Below are positions 1 to 9,638 of a stretch of 64,000 nucleotides of DNA, one piece after another. Made by a program: the position numbers and the translations under genes. Numbering within the stretch: the first letter of the stretch is position 1; the number at the start of each line of letters is the position of its first letter. Origin of the DNA: Dermacentor variabilis (lineage: Eukaryota; Arthropoda; Arachnida; Ixodida; Ixodidae); the NCBI RefSeq assembly GCF_050947875.1, contig NC_134571.1:1441001-1505000 (forward strand), read 5' to 3'. The notes under the pieces were generated by a model that was not told the origin of the DNA, made no database searches, and saw only the letters and a list, made by a program, of their open reading frames with translations.

Positions 1-30
1 TTAGCGTACGCTATACTAAAACTGTCTATT

Positions 31-447
31 GTCACGTGGTAGTGACGGTTGAGGACACAGCGATAAAACTGAATGGCGAAAATAACTTTATTGGGCGAAC
101 CTCTGCCCAGAAAAAACAGGTTCACTCAATGCTCAACGAAAGCAGTGAACACAGTTGGCGATCGTTGAAAATCTGATCAGCGGGTCAAGCGTGTCGGCTT
201 TTATACATCAGTTGTCGAATGTTCCAGAGTAATCACTGGGACCCATGTGTCTTCCACAAAGTTCTAAACTATTCGCGTCGCGCATACATGCAATCAGATT
301 ACACAAGGTTCGGTGACAGACATCGGATGGAACCATCGATAACATTCCAGAAACTTAGGATACATGCAGGCGCTTCCTGCGCTGTGCAATAACATTTGTT
401 AGGTGGTGAAACGTGTCGCCCAATAAAGACAAACAACTGCACTTGTC
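31..447 (-). repeat. possible solo LTR or other high-copy tick repeat
   Basis: The stretch begins TGTCACGTGG and can be closed at TTGTCA near 447, which would give a TG...CA-ended unit. It contains CTTTATT near 90, which reads AATAAAG on the minus strand and could be a polyadenylation signal as in the other minus-strand LTRs of this window. I recognise the general sequence type as repetitive in ticks but cannot name the family. No target duplication was found and the ends are approximate. Coding sequence is absent. Confidence 0.3.
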
Positions 448-1383
448 AATATCATCCACTGTTACGTGAATGCTTTATAAACATGCAAACATTTCCGTTC
501 GTCTGTGGGGCTGATCATGCTTGCCACAACTATATGGAGCAGAGTGCTTGTTCACAGCTTCTTTACAGAACACACTTTCAGAATTTCTTAAATAGACAGT
601 CTATATCTTGAGTAATAGAACAATTTTAATATTTTTCACTAAATATGAGTATTTTCTGGCTTGGACTGTACGATTGTTAACTGCTAATGTTGGCAGGTCT
701 GGTTCAATGTACACATTGTTTATTATGCCTAATATTCAGTTTTCACAGGATAATTCAGAGTCTAAGGGTATGTGCACTAAATAGATGAAGAAGATTCCCA
801 GCTCAGCTGAAAAACAAGGAAAAAGCAGTGGCACAAGAGAACAATAGGTGAGCTGGCATTGCAGCTAAACAACAAACAAGACGTTTGCCTTTGAATTAGG
901 CAATAATATGTGCCACCTTGCCACATGTGCCTGTATGGCACAGGAAGATATTGTGGCGCCCACCTCTGCGACATACCATAAAAGTGCGCAGCCATTGGTG
1001 ACGCCTGCGTCCCAGAAAAGGTTTATTACCAGCCCTGTGGCTTTGCCAAGATTACCTTGATAGTATGTGCTATGCATTTATAGCCAATTTAGCCCAAGTG
1101 AACTTTCGTTGCAGTTGGCCTTTAATATAAGAATGCTGATATTACTATGTTATGTTATTACTACGTTATATTATCTAAAGATGGGTTTTGTTGGATGGCT
1201 GATGTTGCTCATTTCCTGTATGGTGTGATGTGAAAATGGCTTTTACTCTATTTTAAGCTTTCTTTCTTCGTATCGCGAGAAATGTGTCTTATGATCTACG
1301 GCATGTGCACTTTCTTGTGGTAAAGACGTCCAGTGTGGCAGACATTTTTCTTTCTGAGACTTGCTCTTACTGTGTGGATGTAT
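448..1383. other. upstream intron or flank, no gene seen
   Basis: AT-rich sequence without recognisable coding sequence, splice-bounded exon or repeat. It was read for the N-terminal Rossmann segment of NDUFA9 (the GATGFLGR-type glycine motif), which should precede the exon at 2123; it is not here, so that exon probably lies left of the window. Confidence 0.5.
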
Positions 1384-1529
1384 GACGTAATAGTTCTGCG
1401 GAAGCCCGCAAGGTGGAGAGAAGTAATTAATAAAAAGAAAATCAGACATCCATCCGTTCTTAGCAATTGCTACAAAGGAAACCCATATGGGTTCCTCGAA
1501 AGAAAAGCCTCGCAGTTGAAGAAAAATTT

Positions 1530-1603
1530 GTCCTGGTCCGGGACTCGAACCCGGGACCACCGCCTTTCCGCGGCAGCCGCTCTACCATCTGAGCTAACCA
1601 GGC
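1530..1603 (-). pseudogene. tRNA-like segment, copy 1
   Basis: Folds as a cloverleaf on the minus strand: acceptor 5' arm GCCTGGT against ACCAGGA (first pair G-A mismatched), D stem GCTC/GAGC, anticodon stem CTGCC/GGCGG with loop GCGGAAA, T stem CCGGG/CCCGG with loop TTCGAGT. Position 33 of the anticodon loop is C, not the nearly invariant U, and the acceptor end is mispaired. It is therefore read as the tRNA-related head of a repeat and not as a working tRNA gene. Confidence 0.6.
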
Positions 1604-1811
1604 GACCAGCAGATGGCAAGGCGAAGTCGAATTTGTCGACAACTCGAAGCACAGGCAAGAGTTTTGACGTAATAGTTCTGCAGAAACCCGCAAGGTGCAG
1701 AGAAGTAATTAATAAAGAGAAAATCAGACATCCACCCGTTCGTAGCAGTTGCTACAAAGGAAACCCATACGGGTTCCTCGAAAGAAAAGCCTCGCAGTTG
1801 AAGAAAAATTC

Positions 1812-1885
1812 GTTCTGGTCCGGGACTCGAATCCGGGACCACCGCCTTTTCGGGACAGCCGCTCTACCATCTGAGCTAACCAGGC
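1812..1885 (-). pseudogene. tRNA-like segment, copy 2
   Basis: Second copy, 282 bp from the first. The T arm (CCCGG with TTCGAAT or TTCGAGT-type loop) and D arm are kept. The acceptor stem has two mismatches (GCCTGGT against ACCAGAA) and the anticodon loop is CCGAAAA, again with C at position 33. Its loop differs from copy 1, so the anticodon has not been under selection. Confidence 0.6.
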
Positions 1886-2122
1886 GGCCACCAGATGGTA
1901 GGGCGAAGTTGAATTTGTCGACAACTCGAAGCACAAGCAAAAGTTTTGACGTAATAGTTCTGCGGCAACTCGCAAGGTGGAGGGGTAATCTGAAACAAGT
2001 TTTTATTTGCTGATGCATCTGAGTATTGTGATGGTTTGTGTAATTTATGCTGGCCGTTATTGAAGGGATAGGCAGAAAGATTGTCAGGCATTACATCAGG
2101 CATTGCATGTTTTTTGTTGCAG

Positions 2123-2220
2123 GCAAGATTGGCACCCAGCTTGTCTTGCCATCGAGGTCGCACCTTTACTATATGCAACGTTTGAAGCTTTGTGGCGACC
2201 TAGGCCAGGTCCTCTTTACG
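2123..2220 (+). CDS. NDUFA9: NDUFA9 internal exon (first visible)
   Basis: Encodes the segment following the Rossmann glycine motif of NDUFA9, the atypical short-chain dehydrogenase-like 39-kDa accessory subunit of mitochondrial complex I, which binds NADPH and sits at the matrix arm/membrane junction. The acceptor is TTGCAG at 2117-2122; the first two bases complete a Gly codon begun in the preceding, unseen exon. The donor is GTGAGT at 2221; the exit phase is 0. The translation begins KIGTQLVLPSR and ends KLCGDLGQVLF plus T, matching the family pattern (KxGxQ..PYR.D.YD...L...GDLGQ.LF). Three residues in the usually conserved P-Y-R-x-D-x-Y-D stretch differ here (P-S-R-S-H-L-Y-Y), which is odd. 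No start codon belongs to this exon; the ATG at 2359 and others nearby are irrelevant. Confidence 0.85.
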
Positions 2221-2890
2221 GTGAGTATGCAGGGCCTGCCATACAAGCTCATTTTACTCCTTTTATTTAGTACCATCTCATTTTATGAGACTTTGCAAGG
2301 CAAACTCACTTCGCTGTGTTGAAGTTTGTAGCCTTGATAGCAGTGCTTCAAGAATATATAAATAAATGTTCACAGCAGAGTTGGCACTAATTCTAAAACC
2401 AGTTTTTCCTGATTTCAGATGTTATGAGTTTCTTTGTGACAGTGAAGACAAAACAAGCTTGAAATGTTCATGTTTAGCAGATTCCGCTATTTTGACCCTG
2501 CGGATATTGGATGTGTTGCTTACTTGTATTGGCCTAAAACAAATAGATGTGTTAATGGGATTAGGGTATTTTTATTTTTGATGGCAAAGGTACTTTTAAA
2601 TGACCATTTTTTTCTTAATAAGACAGTAACCCTTTCTAAAACTCAAAATGCTGAGAATCATATCAACCCCTATGGCTTCATGGATCGTCATTGTCATCAA
2701 TGCCAAATGATACCATATTTGCCGTCTAGCATCACACCACCGAAGTTACATTTAATGAGACGAAGTGCACTCGATCGAAGTGTCACTAAATTTGCTCATC
2801 TGACTGGGGCATTGTCTTGTTGAATTCATTGAGAGATAGTTTATGACAGGCCTTTGAGCGGACTATCTCGATGTGTCTGTGTCATAATAG
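2221..2890. other. intron sequence, nothing recognised
   Basis: Start of the first visible intron. AT-rich with short chance open frames only; no repeat structure or coding similarity was noticed. Confidence 0.5.
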
Positions 2891-3265
2891 GCTAGGTGCA
2901 TGCTGAGGCACCTGAATTCATTAGTGCACTCCTGGTTTTGTTCATGGTTTCTGTAAGGTAAGGTTCCTGTTTGTTTCTAGAATCATGCTTATGTTTTTCT
3001 TTTCTTTTTTTTAGTTTCATCTGCAAGATATCACTCTGTTTACGAAACCTTGTAAATACATTAAGTAGTAGCTGATCCTGGGGTATGTTATAATCACTGC
3101 CGTAAAGCGCACAATCAGCATACAAACTTAGCTTCACTGGAGTGTCCTCGATAACTTTAGCAGCATCATTAATATGGACACAGTAGTATAAGTATGGTCC
3201 CAAAACTGGGCGCTGGGGTAAACCAGATGTTGCCTCTGCTAAGGATGACTGCTTGTTACCAAACT
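2890..3265 (-). pseudogene. LINE reverse transcriptase fragment (CR1-like)
   Basis: On the minus strand the frame reads a degraded RT block 4/5: SGLPQRPVLGPYLYY (from the SGVPQGSVLGPLLF consensus), then INDAAK..., then LSLYADCALYGSD where the catalytic Y/FADD box is YADC after a small deletion. About 120 residues of palm domain are left, with no endonuclease or 3' end beside them. The fragment is a dead 5'- and 3'-truncated non-LTR retrotransposon piece; the clade (CR1/jockey type) is inferred from the spacing of the motifs. Confidence 0.6.
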
Positions 3266-4936
3266 AAACAAATTGGGACTTCAATCGTTTATATAGTAAA
3301 CTTTTCTTAATTCAGTTTCAACTAATTACATTTTTTTGGTTAATGACAGAAGGTCTTGACTAGTGTCCATATATTTCTGGGGGCCAAAATTTACTTTGAT
3401 CACGAAATTGGTACGCATTAGTTAATTTGAACATGACTGCTCAGCACTGGATGCGCCTGACCAAAATGGGGACCCCAGTGGTGATTGCAATGGCTGCTAT
3501 GTACAGCTTGGCAATGCCATATAGAGATGTTGCCTCCTCCTGACAACACCTATTTTCACCCTGCCCTAGGAAGATCAAGCAAAAATGACAGCTGACAATG
3601 AATGATTTTGTCGTGTTCACAACATTTATTGTCGAAACCAGCGTCATCACGATTGCCATCGCAATATGGTGACAGAACAAATTCTTGCATAGGATGGTGA
3701 GGGTGGCATGCTGCTTTCAATCTTTGATTACAAAAGCTAATTCAAGAGATATGTCTTTTACATGTCAAGTTACGGCTCATGCAAGGTGGTGCATTTTTGC
3801 GCATTCTCCACACATTCAAACATAAGAAATGTCAAGTCACAAATGTTCAGATGTAATTATGTCTTTTAGTTTCACCTGTGAAGCCATCAGCCTGAACAGT
3901 GCACCAAACCACTGTGGTGCACAACATTCAAAATGCCAGGCCAGCTAGTTAAAGTTTTTGTCATAGGTCAACGAAACTTTAGGCCTTGGCCTCCTGGCTT
4001 ATCTTTGCCCTCCAATCACAGTGGGTTGCGGTGACTCTGAAAGTATGGATGTCTCATCTAGTGACAGGTTTGTTGTTACTGGTGGCTCCTGCCTTTCAGT
4101 TATGGGCTCGCTTACTTAGCCTTCAAGAGAGCTCTGTTTTGGTCCATAGTGATTTGCATCGGCGAATGCTGGTTGGTACTGCATCTTGGTTAGAAGCAGG
4201 CACTGCCTGTTACTGTGCAGCTGGTTCAATATTATTGTGTAAGACCTCCGTGCTGCCTGCTGCTGGACTTGCGCCTTGATTTCCCACCAACTATCATCAT
4301 GAACTTGTACCACATCCTTCTTTGTGAAGCCAGGGAGTGGATTTCCTTGCATTGGCTGCTTTCACTTCCATGTGGCTTGACGGCCCACTGCCGCGAAGTC
4401 CGGCAGCCAAAGTGTGTAAGCTCACCGGGCACCTTCCATTCTCCAGCAGTGGTGCTCAGTAGTTTAGGAAGGCCACCCAAAAGTTTCTCTAGCACTACAG
4501 ATCCTTCGTAGTAGACAGTTTCTCTGAATTCTGTTTCCTGCTTTCATGCCTCAACACAGGGCATTAAATGCGGCTTAGCCTCAATACGTAGTGTACGTTT
4601 CTCTTGCGACTTTGTTGTCGTCTGTTTATGCAGAACCTCCAACCATAGTGCTTGAGTGCACAACGAGAAGGTAGTTTGTGTGAACTGGTGAGAAATTCTT
4701 CTTTGCAAGGACGTAGTGTTGTGACAAAAATGAAACCAATCCGCATTTAAATACCCTATATACTAGGTCGGTGTTGCCTCCGAAGTGCTCACTAAAGCTC
4801 TTTAGTAGCGGGTCTGCTCACTGCTGTTCAGTGAATTCGTCTGCACTTACTGTTCCCGGAAGGCGTCATCGTCCTGTTTGTCTTGCAGCGGCAGGCACTT
4901 GGCATCACAGTGCTTCCATCTGGACTTGTAGATCAT
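3266..4936. other. intron sequence, nothing recognised
   Basis: About 1.7 kb with only short overlapping open frames on both strands. No splice-bounded conserved exon and no repeat ends were found up to the GGTG duplication at 4937. Confidence 0.45.
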
Positions 4937-4940
4937 GGTG

Positions 4941-5213
4941 TGTGGGATCTCTCCTCCCTGCTCTTGGGACAAAGGAACGACAACACAGTAGTGCAAACAA
5001 TCACAAGGGCATTTATTGCACCTTTCATAGATCAATGCCTGCTAGCTGAGTTTCTATCCACAAAACATGCCGATGGGCGCGCGACAAATCTAGAAGTCAG
5101 ACTCACCGTGACCGCATAGCGAGCGAATATGTTCGCCCCATGCTGAATCGCAATGCCTGGTCGTTCGCGCGTCCTGTCGACGCGCGTGAGTCGCGCATCC
5201 CCACATCCCCCCA
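4941..5213 (-). repeat. 3' LTR of the non-autonomous element (internally deleted)
   Basis: Begins TGTGGGATCTC and ends GCATCCCCACA on the + strand, identical termini to the right LTR. It matches 6606-6845 closely, then jumps from CCTGTC (about 5179) to ACGCGCGTGAGTCGCG, skipping about 270 bp present in the other LTR. The breakpoints share ACGCG, consistent with a deletion at microhomology. TTTATTGCAC at about 5010 reads as AATAAA on the minus strand, a probable LTR polyadenylation signal. Confidence 0.8.
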
Positions 5214-6585
5214 ACCTTAAATCACTACATATTCCGGCGAGACATGTGACACGGTCTAACATCAAACTGTGCTTCGCGAACAAGGTAGAATATTAAACAG
5301 TGGCCGCGCCGAGGAAATGTCCACGCTGTCCATAGCATGCGGGCCGACATTGTCCTTGGGTGCACCGCTGGCGTCCGCCGGTCACAGCGGCAGCTTTGCA
5401 GACTCGGCGGCACGATTCCAGGCCAGGACTCCGGAAACGACGACGCAGTAGTCGGAACGAGCAAGCGTCGCTCGCGCCGACGCGCCCTACTGGCGAGAGC
5501 CGCAGTAGCTGTCGGTGACCGCCAGCTCTTTTGTCCGCCGCCGAGTGTTGTGAGCTGGATACAGGGGGCTCCCGAAGTCGCTGCGCCGAACTGGCCGCAG
5601 CAGCACCATCGCCCGGGATGGCTCGATCGTAGTCCGGGGCAGCAGCGCAGACGATGTGCAGGTGACAGCAAGCCAGGGGTGACTCCAATCACGCTGCGTA
5701 CATTCAACACACTCGGCAAACACTAAAGTAGTGCAAGGGAGAGGAATTATGCATGCGCATCGCCCACGTGGTACGATGTTCAACTCGGCTAGCAAAAGAT
5801 CGGGCAGCTACTCAGATGCTAAGTTCACGTGAACGAAGCTCGCTTCCTTGAGTCGAACGAGTAATTTCAATTCGTGCAAGGCTAAATAGAATGAGGGAAG
5901 CAAATTGCAACACCTCAACGCCACGGTCCACCAGGTTGTGTCCCTCCACGTGCGACAGGCAGCTTCGTAAAGCCTTAGGCCTAAAGCGTCGCTACCCTGA
6001 CAACAACCGGCATCCAAAAACAACACCCAAAATGAGCACAAAACAGGCAGCCGCGAGGAGACGTCAGCTCTGTGAGGTGGTCCTACTCCGCTCGGTGCAC
6101 ACAGCATCCGAGTTGACGGCGCCCACCGTCCCAGACGGTGTCGGAGCGCCTGGTGCCAGGCCGCAATACCAGTCAGCCCGTAGTGGCACCCGTGGCCCGC
6201 GGCCACCCGGCTCCCAGAGCCGCGACTTCATCAGAGTCAAAGAGATAGAAGAAGCTATTTACATAAGAAATTCGGACCACCCACGAGGATTCCGTACTCA
6301 CTCGCTTCAGGCTTGCGAATGCTCCGCGGGCGCTAAGCGTCGCTCTCCCAGGATGCAGACCACGTGGCTCTCGTACCAACGAATGTCAAAAAAAAAAAAA
6401 AAAACACACTTGCGAAAAGGCTTAGCATGTTGACAAGTTCAAACACACTACAGCCACTGCCGCCTCTCTCAAGAAAGCACGCCGCCAACACTAGCGATCA
6501 AAATCCACGCTAGCCATACGCTTCGGTTCAAACAAAGGTTTCGAACGAAGCCAAACAGTTAAAATTATCGTCCGATGCCCCAAGA
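5214..6585 (-). other. internal region of the non-autonomous LTR element
   Basis: GC-rich (CpG-dense) between about 5280 and 6240, with overlapping open frames up to 180 codons on both strands, none resembling a known protein, as expected of non-coding GC-rich DNA. A run of 17 A lies near 6388-6404. The polypurine tract AAGGTTGGGGGGA abuts the 3' LTR (5226-5214, minus strand). Whether the GC-rich core was captured from a host promoter or is original leader sequence cannot be told here. Confidence 0.55.
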
Positions 6586-6603
6586 GCCCCACGTTGGGCG
6601 CCA
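6586..6603 (-). other. primer-binding site, tRNA-Lys
   Basis: The + strand reads GCCCCACGTTGGGCGCCA, the 3' end of an animal tRNA-Lys with its CCA tail, two bases from the LTR boundary at 6606. On the element's own strand this is an 18-nt primer-binding site for minus-strand DNA synthesis. It also fixes the element's orientation. Confidence 0.85.
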
Positions 6604-6605
6604 GA

Positions 6606-7147
6606 TGTGGGATCTCTCCTCCCTGCTCTTGGGACAAAGGAACGACAACACAGTAGTGCAAACAATCACAAGGGCATTTATTGCACCTTTCATAGATCAA
6701 TGCCTGCTAGCCGAGTTGCTATCCACAAAACATGCCGATGGGCGCGCGACAAATCTAGAAGTCCGTCTCACCGCGACCGGATAGCGAGCGAATATGTTCG
6801 CCCCATGCTGGATCCCAACGCCTGGTCGTTTGCGCGTCCTGTCACGCGAACGGCGGCGCATTCCAAGACGGCCACGCAAGACGGTCTCGCAGAAGCATGG
6901 GTCGGCGCACGCGCGGCACGGCACGTTCGTACCACTTGCTGATCTCGAACCCAAGAGAAGAGCGCCTTCCGCTGCCGCACCCGAGTAACCCCGCCGGTAA
7001 CAGCGCAACACTCGCGCCATCTCTCGCGCTGCGCTTCAACCGCATCGACCGCCGCGGGCGTCACGCAGGCCACGCGGCGAAGCGGGATTGCAGGAGATGG
7101 GGGAAAACAAGATATCTGGGGACACGCGCGAGTCGCGCATCCCCACA
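6606..7147 (-). repeat. 5' LTR of the non-autonomous element (full length)
   Basis: 542 bp from TGTGGGATCTC to GCATCCCCACA (inverted ends TGTGGG/CCCACA). It carries the GGGCATTTATTGCACC segment whose complement holds AATAAA, and a GC-rich part absent from the left LTR. Followed directly by the GGTG duplication. Confidence 0.8.
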
Positions 7148-7210
7148 GGTGATGTTGAATTCCTGGAGTCTGAGACTCCACCATGCAAGGCAGCCTCAAG
7201 GGTCCTTTAA

Positions 7211-8017
7211 AGGGACACTAAAGGCAAACACTAAGTCAATGTGGACTGTTTAAATACCATTCCAGAAACCTCACAACGCTTGTTTCGTGCCAAGAACTGA
7301 CTTAGTTTATGAGAAAATTCCATCTGAAGGGTCGAATACCTTTTTAGAAATTCAAATCTCCCACCACCCAACCAGTGGAGTGGTGACACAATATTGTATA
7401 CGTCATCACCACCCTTTGCTGCGATTATTCAGTAAAACGGCACCCGACAGGCGGCTATACCGAGCCAAGACAGAACGATGGATTCGCCGCTGCAGCTAGT
7501 TTTTGGTCAAGTGGCACAGACCGTTCAGACATCTCACGACATCACATGGAAGTTGAATTCTCTGCTATTTGCAGTCTGTGCCAGTTTCGCGAGCGAGCAA
7601 AACCAGCGCAGCACTACGTGATAACGAAGCTACTGAAACTTGAATGCCTGGGCAGCGCAGAGTCGAGCAAAAATGAAACCTTTCGACTGCCCATGTTGTT
7701 GTCAAGGGTAATTTCAATTAGTTTGTTTTTCTAAAATGAAATAGACCTTGACAAGTAGCATTTTATTTCATCTTTTAATACTGTAGATGGATGCTTTTTG
7801 CAACGGGTGGTTGAGTACTAGTGACAGAATTTAACTGAGGAGTGCTTTCGTCATCGAGCAACTAGTTGAATGTCCCGGGGAGTCTCTAATCATGTCCTGC
7901 ATTTACCTCAATTTCTCGATTAATAAGGCTTTGTTTGCAATAATATTGACACTTTAGAGATTCTCGAGCAGTAACCTATCACTTTAGCTTTACTAAATAT
8001 TTGCCTTTAGTGTCCCT
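7211..8017. mobile_element. piggyBac-like MITE with TTAA target sites
   Basis: An 807-bp element bounded by perfect 18-bp terminal inverted repeats, AGGGACACTAAAGGCAAA at 7211-7228 and its complement at 8000-8017, each next to TTAA (7207-7210 and 8018-8021). TTAA duplication is diagnostic of piggyBac-type transposition. The interior has no transposase-like frame, so this is a non-autonomous copy. Confidence 0.85.
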
Positions 8018-8021
8018 TTAA

Positions 8022-8838
8022 CACGTTCATAGTATAATGGGTTGCAGGTGGGTCATGGCAGTTATTCCCCCTGTGTGGTTGTACAGATATTTTTCTACAG
8101 CGCACAAGAGACATCTTTTCTAGAAATCAACTGAGAGGAAACATTCTTGTTTGCTTCTGATCTGACATGTCGTGGTACCACCTCTATGCACCTTGAAGAA
8201 GCTTCAAAGGAGCGCAGCTTTCTGCTAGCTCAGCGGTGGGTCACAATGCACAGGAATTGAAATTTAAAGAAGTGCTGCCCCAGTGAACGTCATAAATTTG
8301 CCAGCTAACACGCGGTGTGTTGGTTATTTAAGACTTTTAAGGGCTTGTCATATCGGTGAAAGCACGCGCAGAGTGAATTGTCTTTGTTTTGTCCAAAGAC
8401 TGATTGCTTTTTATGCCCCATTACAAATGCTTAAAAAATAAGAGTGATCCAAGTCCAGCACTAAGAGGATGGACACCAGCACAGCTTTTTTTATTGATGG
8501 TCTTGCTTGCTGTTAAACTAACTTTTAAATCTGTGATGTTTTGCATTGGGTAGTAGCAAACAGCAGTTTCAGTGAGACAAAACTGGCTGGACTTGGGAGG
8601 CTGTATTTAGCAGAGCATTCTCTGCAGCATCCAACGGTATTACTTGCTGTGGTCAGTGATCATGTATCTACAGAAACGTCTAGTATAGTCTGCTACCGGG
8701 GTTTGAAGACAGTTGCACGATGTGTTTGCGACCAAAATCTGTAGTGCAAGGTGAAAGGCTAGGCTGCTTGGCATGTCTTATGTTGCACTGTTTCATCTTG
8801 CTGGCCTTCACTAACTATGTTTGTTTTTTACATTGCAG
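8022..8838. other. intron sequence, nothing recognised
   Basis: Ordinary intron sequence up to the polypyrimidine tract TTTGTTTTTTACATTGCAG that ends at 8838. No gene or repeat boundary was seen. Confidence 0.5.
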
Positions 8839-8930
8839 CCATTCAACCTCAAAGATGAACTGAGCATTGCCAAGGCAATGAAGTACTCCAACGTGGTCAT
8901 CAACTTGATTGGGAAAGATGTAGAGACTAG
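8839..8930 (+). CDS. NDUFA9: NDUFA9 exon (second visible)
   Basis: Encodes [16 protein letters not shown], then [14 protein letters not shown] and the first two bases of a Ser codon. SNVVINLIG is one of the best conserved stretches of NDUFA9, forming a central strand of the Rossmann core. Acceptor TTGCAG ends at 8838; the donor is AG/GTCTGT at 8931. A stronger-looking GTAAGC six bases further on was rejected because it would break the phase with the next exon, whereas the chosen donor gives AG+C = Ser and the expected ETxNF motif. Entry phase 0, exit phase 2. Confidence 0.9.
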
Positions 8931-9147
8931 GTCTGTAAGCAAATTTTTGTACTTGGGTTGATTGCAGAAAGGATTGCATCATTGCAGAAAGCTCTTTCAG
9001 CATTGGATTTGTTTTTCTCGAAAATGTGCACAGCCTCTTGGAGCATCAGTTGGCATAATTAAAAAAATTAAAAGTGCTAAAAACACTACTTGAGCTGCAC
9101 TACACTTCTGGTGAAATGGGCTTGTTTGTACATCTTGAATGGCAACA

Positions 9148-9216
9148 GTTGAGCGCTTAGCAAAGACGAGGGTGTCTCCTTTCTTTTTCTGTCCTCGTCT
9201 TTGCTAAGCGCTCAAC
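9148..9216. repeat. fold-back hairpin, 23-bp perfect arms
   Basis: Arms 9148-9170 (from GTTGAGCGCTTAGC) and 9194-9216 are exact reverse complements, with a 23-base spacer. The right arm, with CTTTCTTTTTCTGTCC before it, resembles the right arms of the other hairpins listed here. See the hairpin-family finding. Confidence 0.7.
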
Positions 9217-9390
9217 CACTGCTATTACACTCTCTTTTCGTAAGTGGCAGTGCTCTGCTATAAAAAAACCTAAATTAAATTTCAGTTGTGGATGCATGTC
9301 ATGTACACCATGTGTAGAATGTAATGCCATGGCGGTTTCGTTGAGACACCGCGTGCAGTAGAACCTCATTGATACGATCCTGTTTCATAT

Positions 9391-9547
9391 TGTAACGTAG
9401 ATTGAAGATGGAGTCTTACAAAATATATGCTTCTCTCTAATGGCGGGCCAGAAAAAGAGCGTGCTGCTTACACGCTTCGTCGTCTTTCATGGCGCCGGCC
9501 TTAGCGCGCGCCGTCCCGCAGTGTGGGAGCCCCACATCATTGTGTCA
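9391..9547 (-). repeat. 3' LTR of gypsy A
   Basis: 157 bp beginning TGTAACGTAGATTGAAG and ending CATTGTGTCA, same length and about 90 per cent alike to the other LTR. The moderate divergence suggests the insertion is not very recent. Confidence 0.85.
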
Positions 9548-9638
9548 ACTGCCCCCCATGTGAAAAGCGACTGTCTTGTTCGCATGAAAAAGTTCTTTCA
9601 GCGACGACAAGAACTGGAGCTCAGGTGCATCTCGGCGT

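Larger units (their letters stand above)
1384..1990 (-). repeat. tandem array of a 282-bp tRNA-derived SINE-like unit
   Basis: The phrase GACGTAATAGTTCTGC starts at 1384, 1666 and 1948, an exact 282-bp spacing, so there are two full units and the start of a third. Each full unit has a tRNA-like segment on the minus strand (A-box-like TAGCTCAGATGG and B-box-like GGTTCGAGTCC), a GGAACCC..GGGTTCC near-palindrome and an A-rich stretch. This organisation fits a tRNA-derived SINE or a dispersed tRNA-like repeat of the kind reported in ticks (Ruka-like); the family name is an inference. The open frames crossing it, including a 226-residue one, are by-products of the repeat and not proteins. Confidence 0.65.
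4941..7147 (-). mobile_element. complete non-autonomous LTR retrotransposon (TRIM/LARD-like)
   Basis: Complete architecture on the minus strand: 5' LTR 7147-6606, two-base spacer, primer-binding site 6603-6586, internal region, polypurine tract 5226-5214, 3' LTR 5213-4941. Target duplication GGTG is present on both sides (4937-4940 and 7148-7151). The primer site TGGCGCCCAACGTGGGGC is complementary to the 3' end of tRNA-Lys including CCA. The 1.4-kb internal region has no gag, protease, RT or integrase motif, so it must be mobilised by another element. The LTRs differ in length (542 and 273 bp) because the left one has an internal deletion. Related LTRs stand alone at 31619 and 52510, so a family is present in this genome. 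Confidence 0.85.

Noticed and set aside
1530..1885. Two tRNA genes on the minus strand
   Set aside because: C at position 33, mismatched acceptor stems and different anticodon loops in two otherwise duplicated copies point to SINE-type tRNA relics.
1333..2013. 226-codon open frame on the + strand
   Set aside because: It runs through two copies of a tandem tRNA-derived repeat and repeats itself accordingly; not a host protein.
5225..6433. Several GC-rich open frames of 100-180 codons on both strands
   Set aside because: They overlap each other in many frames, have no domain or composition typical of a protein and lie inside a non-coding LTR element.
8931..8942. Alternative donor GTAAGC at 8937 for the NDUFA9 exon
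   Set aside because: It would leave phase 1/0 against an exon that needs phase 2; only the GTCTGT donor at 8931 gives an in-frame join and the conserved residues.
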